A stretch of DNA of 63,800 nucleotides. Source: an uncultured bacterium. GTDB lineage: Bacteria; Myxococcota_A; Bradymonadia; Bradymonadales; Bradymonadaceae. Where the stretch lies: the NCBI GenBank assembly GCA_937981985.1, contig CALJNB010000052.1, positions 1 through 63,800 of the forward strand. Direction: 5' to 3'. Within the stretch, counting starts at the first letter, position 1. Each line of letters begins with the position of its first letter. Below are positions 1-8,041 of this stretch, piece after piece. The translations under genes and the position numbers were made by a program. The notes beneath the pieces are model-generated. The model had not been told where the DNA came from. It saw only the letters and a list, made by a program, of their open reading frames with translations, and searched no databases.

Positions 1-1345
1 TCCGACCATGGTATTGCTTAATACGTTCGGGACTACTCATCGACGAAAGCGTCATAAAGCGCGATGCCGTTGCTGTCGACCCGAGGCTCTGTAAACCTTT
101 GGCCACTGTTCCGGTAAGGGTTGATACCGCCATCCCACCAAACCTTGGTAAACCGTTCAACTTTTTCTCAAGACCGCCTGCAACATAGCGCTGATACCCA
201 CCAAAAGTTTCATCACCACCATCTCCGGTAAGCACAACGGTGACCCGTTCTTTGGCTTTCCGGGTTAATAACATCGTCGGCAACAAAGATGGATCAGAGA
301 ATGGCTCATCATAAACCTTTGGAATATCTTGGACCAAATCAAGGGCCATCTTTCCAGATAGAATCCATGTTTTATGATCGGTCCCAAGATGCTTTGCCAC
401 GGCTTCAGCATGCGTGGATTCATCCACCTCACTTTCCGAAAACCCAATTGCGTAACTTTGTACTGGCTTTGGGCTCAACTTCTGCATCAAAGCGACGATA
501 ATTGATGAATCGATCCCGCCGGATAAAAAAGAACCTAGTGGGACATCGGACGCCATTCTAATTTCTGTCGCGTCGGTCAAGAGTTCGTCCAGTTCTTTCA
601 TCGCCGCTTCGCCCTCTATCGGCTTGCGCGTTTGCGTTTGAACCATTGAATGGGTATCCCAATAACATTTGGTTTTCTCAAAAGAGGAGTCGTCAGCTGA
701 AAAAGTAACTATCGACGCCGATGGTACCTTTCGGATTTCTTTATAGATTGAAAGAGGGCTTGGGACATTTTTATATGCGACAAAATTATGTAAAGCGTCT
801 CGATCAACTGTAAACTTGCCTACCTTTGGATGGGCTTTTATCGCAAATATCTCTGACCCAAATAACAACATCTTTCCTACCTTTGCATAATACAAAGGCT
901 TCTTCCCCAGACGACCTCGGACGAGATGCAACTTACGTTCTTTCTTATCCCATATAGCCATGGCCATAAACGCGTTCTGTTTGCGGACCATTTCATCCAC
1001 ACCATACTTTTCCAACATCGCGAGTAATACTTCAGTATCGCCGGTACCGTGAAAGGGATAGTCGGAGAGGGTTGGGCGAAGCCGTTCGTAGTTATACATT
1101 TCACCGTTAAAAACGATCGCGTAGCGACCGCTCTTTGAAAGCATCGGCTGATGCCCCGTCGGCGAGAGATCCAAAATCGCTAGACGGCGATGGCCAAGCG
1201 ATACACCGGCTTTGGGATCCGACCAAACGCCTTCAGAATCTGGCCCCCGATGAATGATCGCGTCGCACATTAACTTGGTAAACTTATTTAGTTCTTTTTT
1301 CGATGTGGTTTGAGTAAAATCTAACCAGCCTGCTATGCCGCACAT
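1..1345 (-). CDS. asnB: asparagine synthetase (glutamine-hydrolysing), 5' part
   Basis: Makes asparagine from aspartate, ATP and glutamine in the cytoplasm. The reading frame starts ATG-TGC-GGC, so Cys2, the glutaminase nucleophile of class II amidotransferases, is in place (MCGIAGW). IIHRGPDSEG and the FNGEMYNY stretch of the Ntn glutaminase domain follow over the first 200 or so residues. The synthetase domain has the ATP-pyrophosphatase motif SGGIDSS near residue 280 and LTGDGGDE further on. The frame is open for 448 residues and runs off the window edge; the family is usually 550-650 residues, so about a quarter is missing. It lies 15 bp downstream of nth on the same strand and is probably co-transcribed. 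Members of this family also amidate other substrates in surface-polysaccharide clusters; no such cluster is visible here. Confidence 0.93.
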   Translation of the reverse strand, partial: MCGIAGWLDFTQTTSKKELNKFTKLMCDAIIHRGPDSEGVWSDPKAGVSLGHRRLAILDLSPTGHQPMLSKSGRYAIVFNGEMYNYERLRPTLSDYPFHGTGDTEVLLAMLEKYGVDEMVRKQNAFMAMAIWDKKERKLHLVRGRLGKKPLYYAKVGKMLLFGSEIFAIKAHPKVGKFTVDRDALHNFVAYKNVPSPLSIYKEIRKVPSASIVTFSADDSSFEKTKCYWDTHSMVQTQTRKPIEGEAAMKELDELLTDATEIRMASDVPLGSFLSGGIDSSIIVALMQKLSPKPVQSYAIGFSESEVDESTHAEAVAKHLGTDHKTWILSGKMALDLVQDIPKVYDEPFSDPSLLPTMLLTRKAKERVTVVLTGDGGDETFGGYQRYVAGGLEKKLNGLPRFGGMAVSTLTGTVAKGLQSLGSTATASRFMTLSSMSSPERIKQYHGR

Positions 1346-1360
1346 ATTGAATCCTAAAAA

Positions 1361-2053
1361 TTACTTCTTTTTCTTTTTCGCTTTGCTTTCTTTTTTCTTT
1401 TGTTTGGCTTCAACTTCCCTAACTCTCGCCGCCTTACTCATCGCCCAACTACAAATCGGACAATCTTCAAACTTATGATTTCTAGACGGACAATACTCTC
1501 GCCCAAAATAAATAAACTGCAAATGCCGATCGTTCCAGGTCGACTCATCGAAAAGAACCTTGAGGTCCGCCTCGGTCTGAACAACGTTCTTTCCGCTCGT
1601 AAGCCCCCAGCGAATTGCCAAACGGTGGATATGCGTATCAATAGGAAAAGCCGGAACTTTAAACCACTGCGCCATAACCACCGACGCCGTTTTATGCCCC
1701 ACTCCCGGAAGCGTTTCAAGTTCCTCTAGGGTCGTGGGAATTTCACCGCCAAAATCATCGACAAGGATTCGCGCAAGCTTTGCGATATTTCTGGCTTTGG
1801 TTGGCGCAAGGCCACAGGTTCTAATTTTCTCTAAAATTTCGTCCGCGCTTAGTTCAGCCATTTTCGCTGGCGTATCAGCTAAAGCAAAAAGATCCGGTGT
1901 CACGATATTAACTCTTTTATCCGTGGTTTGCGCCGACAGAAGTACTGCGATTAGTAGCGTAAATCCATCGGAATGATCCAAAGGAATTGGAGGCTCAGGA
2001 TAAAGTTCCTGCAATTGTCGCGAAATTTTCTCGGCTTTTTCGGCGCGCTTCAT
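1361..2053 (-). CDS. nth: endonuclease III
   Basis: Bifunctional DNA glycosylase/AP lyase that removes oxidised pyrimidines in base excision repair. The 230-residue product has the helix-hairpin-helix LPGVGHKTASVV near residue 115, carrying the catalytic Lys, and the conserved Asp in PIDTHIHRLA near residue 138. The C-terminal iron-sulfur loop is unusual: REYCPSRNHKFEDCPIC gives C-x9-C-x2-C, and the fourth Cys of the classic C-x6-C-x2-C-x5-C cluster is absent. The protein ends in a lysine-rich tail of about 15 residues that could add non-specific DNA binding. It sits upstream of asnB on the same strand. The family call is firm; the state of the cluster is open. Confidence 0.93.
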   Translation of the reverse strand: MKRAEKAEKISRQLQELYPEPPIPLDHSDGFTLLIAVLLSAQTTDKRVNIVTPDLFALADTPAKMAELSADEILEKIRTCGLAPTKARNIAKLARILVDDFGGEIPTTLEELETLPGVGHKTASVVMAQWFKVPAFPIDTHIHRLAIRWGLTSGKNVVQTEADLKVLFDESTWNDRHLQFIYFGREYCPSRNHKFEDCPICSWAMSKAARVREVEAKQKKKESKAKKKKK

Positions 2054-2195
2054 TCGTGTGATTCCATAGAAATGAAAATACGCCTTGGATACGCGAATAC
2101 CGACGGTCGTGCAACAAGGTTGAAACGAAATTAACGACGCTTGTCATCACCCTTTTAGAACAAAATGCGCAGTTTGATGGGATTTCAGACGAGTT

Positions 2196-3407
2196 CTAAT
2201 TCAGGATGCAACGCTCTTTATCACCATTCAACTTGCAAGTCCCCCCGATTCGTTTGCAGAGCTCGTTTCCAGTTTCGTACCGTGAAGTCCTTCCTACCGG
2301 TAACTCGTTGCAAAAGTACTCTGTAGCCATCTCACAAGTATTATCAGACTTACAGGTCAATCCACCGCAATCTGCGTCAGATTGACACCTAACATCCGGA
2401 ATACAATATCGACTTACAAACGCCGAATGAGGATCATTGGGATTGTTTATTGCGACGGACGCACCACAAACATAGCCCGAACGACAGTCAGACGTCTCAC
2501 TACATTCACCTTGCAGACACCGAGCCTCACGAGAGCCCGGTATTTCCGTGAGACGACAAACATTTCCAAGCCCGCAGGCAACCTCGGCATCAGGACCGCT
2601 CTCAAATCGAGTCGGAGTTGTAAGCGGGTTGATACACCTTGAAGAACAATAACCGCCAGTGAAACCCGTCTCTTGACCCGCATTATCGACTTCAGGAATA
2701 CAAACCGGAGAAAAATCGCCTTGAGTTCCGCAATCTGCGTCATTTGAACACTTTGTACCAACTATTTGTGCGTCTGTTGGGACACATCCACATTCATCAA
2801 CTAAACCTAGATCAGCACAATAATTTGCTTTCAAATCCTGACATTGTGAGTAGAGAATGGATTCGAATCTAGTTTTAGATTCAGGGTTCGCGGCAAGATT
2901 CTGTGCACATTTTGTGATGTCTTGATTTGCAATCCTATCGTCAAATGTTGATTTTTTTTCTGAACCCAACGTACAGATCTGATTTACACAGGTATCAAAA
3001 TATTTTTTAAATGCATCTGCGCACAGCTGTTCGTTTGAAATAGGAGTAGCCGGTGGTGTTGAAGTGGGTGTGGTTTCGCCCGTTGTCGTTCCATTATTTG
3101 TACTGCTGGTCGTAGCGTTATTCGAATTGCCGATCGTAATATTGTTTGTGTTAGCCACTGCCTTATTGTTGCTCGAGTTTGCGCCGTTATTATTCGTACG
3201 GTTATTCATCGGGGTGCACGCGGTGGTGCCGTTTGTGTTCACTTTTTCCTCCGTTGCCTCGCAACGCAGAACGTCGATGACAATGTTGTTGACCTCTTTA
3301 TTTGCAGGTTTATGTTCAGCGCTATCAGAACCACACGCCCACAACGTCCCCGCTATACCCATCACACAACACATTGAAGTTCTTTTAATCATCTTACCAA
3401 TATTCAT
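2196..3407 (-). CDS. Cys-rich lipoprotein with Asn/Thr-rich linker
   Basis: Predicted surface or periplasmic lipoprotein of 403 residues. The N-terminus has basic residues, a hydrophobic core and lipobox LWAC with Cys25. ATG at 3407 follows a GAGG ribosome site. Residues about 65-120 form a low-complexity Asn/Thr/Ser/Pro linker. The remainder is rich in Cys, including repeated C-x-x-D-x-D-C-G-type modules (CSNDADCG, CQSDADCGG) like those common in myxobacterial secreted proteins. No enzymatic motif was found and the function is unknown. The modules may be disulfide-stabilised binding domains. Confidence 0.85.
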   Translation of the reverse strand: MNIGKMIKRTSMCCVMGIAGTLWACGSDSAEHKPANKEVNNIVIDVLRCEATEEKVNTNGTTACTPMNNRTNNNGANSSNNKAVANTNNITIGNSNNATTSSTNNGTTTGETTPTSTPPATPISNEQLCADAFKKYFDTCVNQICTLGSEKKSTFDDRIANQDITKCAQNLAANPESKTRFESILYSQCQDLKANYCADLGLVDECGCVPTDAQIVGTKCSNDADCGTQGDFSPVCIPEVDNAGQETGFTGGYCSSRCINPLTTPTRFESGPDAEVACGLGNVCRLTEIPGSREARCLQGECSETSDCRSGYVCGASVAINNPNDPHSAFVSRYCIPDVRCQSDADCGGLTCKSDNTCEMATEYFCNELPVGRTSRYETGNELCKRIGGTCKLNGDKERCILN

Positions 3408-3641
3408 TTTCTCACCTCGGCGATTCCGTTCATTTCCCTACATATAGCACATTCCCACCCTAGATGACAAACTTATCAAATCCGACTGATCAATCCGCCA
3501 TGAGCGACTAAATAGCGCACGACGAAAACTTTTTAGAAACCTTAGATAAGTCGGTACATCTATAAATTCGCCAACGAAGTTCGCTTGATCGACTTGAATT
3601 TTCGGTCCTTTTTCGGGTAGACACCGCTGCACGAGGTAAAC

Positions 3642-4559
3642 ATGGCCGACTTAGTAAATTTCGATCACTTTAAAAACAACGCAGATGCGCGTGAAGCCCT
3701 GCCCTTCCCTTTTCTTGAATTTGACCATCTCGATACGCTTTGGCTGCAAGTCACCGGGACCGTGTGCAACCTTGCTTGTTTACATTGCTTCATATCATGC
3801 GGGCCCAAAAACGACTCGCACCCGGTCATGACCAAAAAACAAATTTATGACGCTCTCGACGAAGCTGCAACTCACGGCGTCAAAGAAGTTTACTTCACCG
3901 GCGGTGAACCTTTTATGCATGAGGAGATCAAAGATATTATTTTGAAAACTCTTGAAATCGCCTCGTTGAACATCCTCACCAACGGCATTTTAATCGACGA
4001 AGAAATGGCAACCTGGTTGGGACGGACTTTTCGTAAGTCAAAATACAGTCTCGACATTCGTGTCTCGATGGATGGTATCACCCCGGAAGAAAACGATGCC
4101 ATACGTGGTCGACATACCTTCGAAAAAATCATGGGTGGCATCATGCGATTGTGGGAAGCAGGCATTAACCCAGTCATTACCGTCACAACATGTCATAACG
4201 AACTTGGTGAGGCCGAAGGTCGTACTCGTTTTATCGAAATGCTCAAATCTCGCGGAATTACGAAGCCTCGTCTGAAGTTCCTTTCTCCCTTCAAAATAGG
4301 ACGCGAAGAACACCGAGGCGGAGGATATGAAGTTTACGAAGTACTTAAAGAAGGCGACCTTCTTGAAGGTGAATCCTTTGATCTTCAGTGTTCTAGCTGT
4401 CGCATGGTTACCGCCAAAGGTTCCTTTCCTTGCCCAATCCTCATCGAAGTTGAAGAAGCTCGTATGGGCGATTCTTTGGGTGAGGCACTAGACGGGATTC
4501 TTCTCAACCATCCTGCCTGTTATACCTGCCATGTGGAGGGCGTGACATGTCGAACCTAA
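3642..4559 (+). CDS. radical SAM protein with C-terminal Cys clusters
   Basis: Radical SAM enzyme of 305 residues. The CxxxCxxC [4Fe-4S] motif is CNLACLHC near residue 43, followed by the SAM-binding FTGGEPF stretch near 85. The C-terminus carries further Cys: CSSC, then CP, then C-x2-C and a last Cys before the stop. This resembles SPASM or twitch auxiliary cluster regions of enzymes that modify peptides or small cofactors. ATG at 3642 follows GAGGT. The last 13 bases overlap the next gene, a phosphoesterase-fold protein, implying translational coupling and a shared task. The substrate is unknown; no obvious short precursor peptide is seen beside it. Confidence 0.88.
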   Translation: MADLVNFDHFKNNADAREALPFPFLEFDHLDTLWLQVTGTVCNLACLHCFISCGPKNDSHPVMTKKQIYDALDEAATHGVKEVYFTGGEPFMHEEIKDIILKTLEIASLNILTNGILIDEEMATWLGRTFRKSKYSLDIRVSMDGITPEENDAIRGRHTFEKIMGGIMRLWEAGINPVITVTTCHNELGEAEGRTRFIEMLKSRGITKPRLKFLSPFKIGREEHRGGGYEVYEVLKEGDLLEGESFDLQCSSCRMVTAKGSFPCPILIEVEEARMGDSLGEALDGILLNHPACYTCHVEGVTCRT

Positions 4560-5341
4560 TCACACGATGCATTTTCGGAGGCGTTTACAATAACTATTTG
4601 TCTTTAGAAGCCCTCTTCGAAAAAGCAACCAAAGAAGGCGCGACCTCCTTTTATTGCCTCGGAGATATCGGTGGATTTGGACCTTACCCGGATCGAGTTT
4701 TTCCCTTCATCAAAGATAAAGAAAATGTTTTTGTCATGCAGGGAAACTACGACCATTCCATTGGAAACCGTCTTGACGATTGCGCCTGCGGCTACGTCGA
4801 CCCAGAGGACCAGGCCAACGCACAAATTAGTTACGACTACACCTTAAAAAACACCAGCGATATCAACAAAGATTGGTTGCGTGATCTACCTTCTGAGTTT
4901 CGCTTTGAATGGGCTAACACTCGCATTTTGATGTCCCATGGTTCTCCACGACGAACCAACGAATTCCTTTGGGAAAGCACCTGTTCGGATGTTTTTCTTC
5001 TCCATCTTCTCAACGAATATAAGTGCGATATTCTCTTCATCACCCATACCGGAATTCCGTGGATTCGAGATCTTGGCGACGGAAGAAAAGTCGTCAACGT
5101 CGGTGTCATCGGGCGCCCACCCAATGACGGTACTGAAGATGTTGATTATGTTCTCCTTCATGAGGACGAAAATGGAATCCGTGTCGAACCCAAACGTCTC
5201 AGTTATGATAACGAACAACTAGCCTGCGACATGGAAGATGAATTATTACCCTCATATTTTGTTGAAACCATTCGCACCGGTTGGTGGACCACTTGCCTTG
5301 ACGTCTTGCCCGCAAAAGAACGCGCTATCGGCCCCTTCTAG
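4547..5341 (+). CDS. calcineurin-like phosphoesterase-fold protein with altered metal ligands
   Basis: 264 residues with the overall plan of the small bacterial metallophosphoesterase family: GDIGGFGPYPD near residue 39, a GN-x-D motif near 65, an HGSPRR motif near 130 and an N-x-G-V-I-G-R-P motif near 185. Several metal ligands look changed. The usual D-x-H-G-N at the N-terminus reads GGVYNN, the GNHD motif reads GNYDH, and the GHTH motif reads THTGIP. The fold is recognisable, but a normal dinuclear metal centre seems unlikely. It overlaps the radical SAM gene by 13 bp, so it may be a partner, substrate-binding subunit or enzyme with altered chemistry. A 160-bp gap to the next gene has no clear terminator. 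Confidence 0.8.
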   Translation: MSNLITRCIFGGVYNNYLSLEALFEKATKEGATSFYCLGDIGGFGPYPDRVFPFIKDKENVFVMQGNYDHSIGNRLDDCACGYVDPEDQANAQISYDYTLKNTSDINKDWLRDLPSEFRFEWANTRILMSHGSPRRTNEFLWESTCSDVFLLHLLNEYKCDILFITHTGIPWIRDLGDGRKVVNVGVIGRPPNDGTEDVDYVLLHEDENGIRVEPKRLSYDNEQLACDMEDELLPSYFVETIRTGWWTTCLDVLPAKERAIGPF

Positions 5342-5503
5342 CCCCCCCCAACAAAATTCCTTTCACCGACGCCTATTCCAAGTCGCGTGTCTTTTTTTGA
5401 CAAAGGTCAGAACTCTGTGACGATTAACGGGAACACGGATGTTCAACCGGCAAAGATCCTAAACAGATTTCACCGGCAATAAAGACCTTTCCACGGAGGA
5501 ACT

Positions 5504-5968
5504 ATGGAAACGACCCTCAGCTTTGAAATTGCTCGTATTCCCGAAGATTTTGTCGAAGTCGAGTTCATCGATGCCGATTTTGAACCCAAACCTAAAAGTG
5601 TGGTAAAACGAAAACCTTCCGCCGGGCAGGTTTCAATGCCTATTGAAAAGTGGGTATCCTTAGATCGAAAACTTCACGAGCTATACACCTATTGCGAAAT
5701 CGCATCCATGCAACGCGACGAAGCACGCAAACTCACCGCAGAAGAAATGGCCAAAAACCTTGCGCTCGCCAAAGATGCCCGCGATTGGAAAGTGTACTCT
5801 GAACTTCTCGAGAAGAAACTCCTTGACGCACATGCGGAGATATTTGCGGTAGAACTCGCTAATACCAGGCTAAGCGACGTTGCCGATGAAGCACTAAACC
5901 TCCCCATCTTGGGTCGAAAAAAACGCAAAAAAGAACTTAGCGAACGTATTGACTCGCTCGCCAAATAG
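5504..5968 (+). CDS. hypothetical protein, helical
   Basis: 154-residue protein not recognised. A strong GGAGG lies just upstream of the ATG. Residues 60-140 are charged and Ala/Leu/Glu-rich with helix or coiled-coil character (RDEARKLTAEEMAKNLALAK). The tail is basic (GRKKRKKELSERID). There is no signal peptide or membrane segment, so it is probably cytoplasmic. A TTGACA hexamer at 5397-5402 could be a -35 box, but no convincing -10 follows. It converges on the acid phosphatase gene with an 8-bp gap. Confidence 0.7.
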   Translation: METTLSFEIARIPEDFVEVEFIDADFEPKPKSVVKRKPSAGQVSMPIEKWVSLDRKLHELYTYCEIASMQRDEARKLTAEEMAKNLALAKDARDWKVYSELLEKKLLDAHAEIFAVELANTRLSDVADEALNLPILGRKKRKKELSERIDSLAK

Positions 5969-5976
5969 TTAAAAAA

Positions 5977-7047
5977 CTAGCGGTTCACCATTCGTGTGTG
6001 CTCCAAAACTCCGTCTTTATCGTAAAACTGGATTTTCATTGTCGTAGGCGTCGCCTCCATGAGTAAAAATCCGACCTGGTCAGATTGAAAATGGTTGGGA
6101 TTGCTTCCTTTAATTTCTGTCGTTTTTGCGCCCGCCCCACTTACGATAAATTCAGTGCCGCATTTGGCCACGAGATCTTGTCGACTGTGGTCGTGCCCGG
6201 CGAGGTAAAAATCATATTTCCCGCAGATATGATTGCTTACAAACTCTTCAATATCTTCGCCGTTGACCACCGGTATGAATTCCAAACCGTCGTAATCCCC
6301 GGCGTTCCCATGTTTACCATTTGAAATATAGGGATGATGGCCGAAAGCGATTTTCCAAGGAGCCGTAGACGCTGCAGCCCAAGCTGGAATATCGCGTTCT
6401 TGGGCGCTATCGCCTTTAAAGAAAATGTCAGTTGTATCCAGTGCCGCAAAAAATACTGGACCGGCATCAAAGGAATAATAAACATTAGGCATCTGCCATT
6501 TCGGATTCACGTTCGAATAATCAATCTGGTAGTTCGCCTTGTTTCGGTCAAGATCGAAACCTGCGCCATCACCGCCTAGATCGTGATTCCCCAGGACTAC
6601 ATAGAAAGGGAAATCTAGAGGGCTATAAGGCATCGCAAAATGCGTGTTAAACATTTCATCATCAACGCTACTCACCCCCGACTGATAAAAATTATCTCCT
6701 AAAAGAAGTCCAAAATCGCAGCCACCGAGAGCTGTGCAAACCTGCCCCATCGAAATCCCGACATCATATTGATTTTGACTTCCCGTTCCTTGATCGCCAA
6801 TAACAACAAAGCGAAGAACGGTGGGCGGCGGCGTTTTCACGTCAGGATTGTCATCTACGTCCTTGGCTGCAACCATGTCTTTCGATATCGAAACGTCAGT
6901 GTCCCCACCATCTTGTGGGACGGTTGGGGATTTCATATCGTTTTTTGTCGGCTCAGACATATCATTTGATGCATTGTTCTCGACCAGAACATCGTCAGTA
7001 GAACAGGCGAACGAAAGAACAATGATAGCGATGAAATACTTTAACAT
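5977..7047 (-). CDS. lipoprotein acid phosphatase of the purple/tartrate-resistant type
   Basis: Probable exported phosphomonoesterase. The leader ends in lipobox LSFAC (Cys15), followed by an Asp/Asn/Lys-rich linker to about residue 75. The metallophosphoesterase domain has all five motifs: VVIGDQGTG, LLLGDNFY, VLGNHDLGG, FGHHPYIS and LAGHDHSRQD. The Gln in GDQG and Tyr in DNFY are typical of the purple acid phosphatase/ACP5 group with a dinuclear centre. Length is 356 residues. Unlike the phosphoesterase-fold gene at 4547, nothing essential is missing. A role in phosphate scavenging outside the inner membrane is inferred from the family. Confidence 0.87.
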   Translation of the reverse strand: MLKYFIAIIVLSFACSTDDVLVENNASNDMSEPTKNDMKSPTVPQDGGDTDVSISKDMVAAKDVDDNPDVKTPPPTVLRFVVIGDQGTGSQNQYDVGISMGQVCTALGGCDFGLLLGDNFYQSGVSSVDDEMFNTHFAMPYSPLDFPFYVVLGNHDLGGDGAGFDLDRNKANYQIDYSNVNPKWQMPNVYYSFDAGPVFFAALDTTDIFFKGDSAQERDIPAWAAASTAPWKIAFGHHPYISNGKHGNAGDYDGLEFIPVVNGEDIEEFVSNHICGKYDFYLAGHDHSRQDLVAKCGTEFIVSGAGAKTTEIKGSNPNHFQSDQVGFLLMEATPTTMKIQFYDKDGVLEHTRMVNR

Positions 7048-7212
7048 ATTGAGCTCCAGGGAATGTAGGCAGCTTAGCTAATTCACTGCTACAGGTCCAC
7101 ATCGCGTTGAAACGCCGTCGAGGTTGACGACATTACTGGGCTTGTTTTCCCTGTAAAGTAACACAGCGAAAATCAGAAGATTTCGAATAGGACATTCGCT
7201 TTTGGGAAGGTT

Positions 7213-7971
7213 TTAGAAAGTGTCTCGGATTTTCATATTACAATAGTCATTAAAATCCTGCTCAATTTGCCTTTCATCACTACATGCATCTTCGTTACCG
7301 CGAAACTCAGCTGAAAACATAGGGTCATTTATGAAACAGTTACAACTGAAGCCCTGCTCGCCATCACGACGGCAAGCGTAAACGCCTTGGGTGAAAAGTT
7401 CGAAACCTTCGATTTCCCAAACAAAAATACATCCGTTCTCATCTTGTCGACTATCCACCAATTCGGAGTAAGAAGGCGTAAAACAATATCCGTCGCTGCA
7501 AGCTTCATCGGGGCCACAATCCTCAGCATATCGGCAATAGGAAGTGGTACTATTGTTAGTATAATTATTATTACCCGTGTAGTTGTTCGTGTAATTATTC
7601 GTATTGTTGTTCGAAGAATAGTTATTGTAGTTGTTGTTATTCGTGTAATTGTTGTTCGTATAATTGTTGTTCGTATAATTGTTGTAATTGTTATTACAAT
7701 TGCAATCTATCGATAACGAACCGATTTCGCTATTCGTATGACCTGAGTCATCATAATATCCATCGCAAACCTCGTTACAATTATAGTTATTACCGTTATT
7801 GTTCGTAACGTTATTTGTTGTGGAAAGATCGATATCGCCGATGCAAATATTTTGAACGCACTGTCGACCAAAACGACAATCCATATCATCCTGACACCCG
7901 ATCTCGTCAGCAACGGGGTTACATCCTGAAAACACAAAAAAGAAAAAAGGGAAAAGTAGTAAACGTTTCAC
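7213..7971 (-). CDS. Cys-rich lipoprotein with Asn/Tyr/Thr repeat tract
   Basis: 252-residue lipoprotein. A very hydrophobic leader (FPFFFFVFSGC) ends at lipobox Cys17. A C-x4-D-C-x5-Q-C module follows (CQDDMDC, then QCVQNIC). Residues about 52-145 are dominated by Asn with Tyr and Thr in repeats of the NNYTN type. A second Cys-rich region (CRYAEDCGPDEACSDGYC) and a C-terminal globular segment with six or more Cys complete it. The function is unknown. It is built like the lipoprotein at 2196: Cys modules separated by an Asn-rich spacer. Confidence 0.82.
   Translation of the reverse strand: MKRLLLFPFFFFVFSGCNPVADEIGCQDDMDCRFGRQCVQNICIGDIDLSTTNNVTNNNGNNYNCNEVCDGYYDDSGHTNSEIGSLSIDCNCNNNYNNYTNNNYTNNNYTNNNNYNNYSSNNNTNNYTNNYTGNNNYTNNSTTSYCRYAEDCGPDEACSDGYCFTPSYSELVDSRQDENGCIFVWEIEGFELFTQGVYACRRDGEQGFSCNCFINDPMFSAEFRGNEDACSDERQIEQDFNDYCNMKIRDTF
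7633..7690. repeat. 15-nt in-frame repeats coding for Asn/Tyr/Thr tract
   Basis: Two exact copies of gttgttcgtataatt (7651-7665 and 7666-7680), preceded by an 18-nt variant and followed by a partial copy. The 15-nt unit keeps the reading frame and adds five residues each time, so slippage would change linker length without a frameshift. Confidence 0.8.
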
Positions 7972-8041
7972 AATAGCTCCATGAATAATTGCCGAGGGTT
8001 ATTGATTTTGAGTCTTTTATCAAGCGCGGCTAAATAAAGTA

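Noticed and set aside
3438..3632. 64-codon minus-strand frame between the lipoprotein and radical SAM gene
   Set aside because: No ribosome site, no signal or conserved motif; probably chance.
5238..5420. 60-codon plus frame at the end of the phosphoesterase-fold gene
   Set aside because: Mostly overlaps that gene in another frame and is low-quality.
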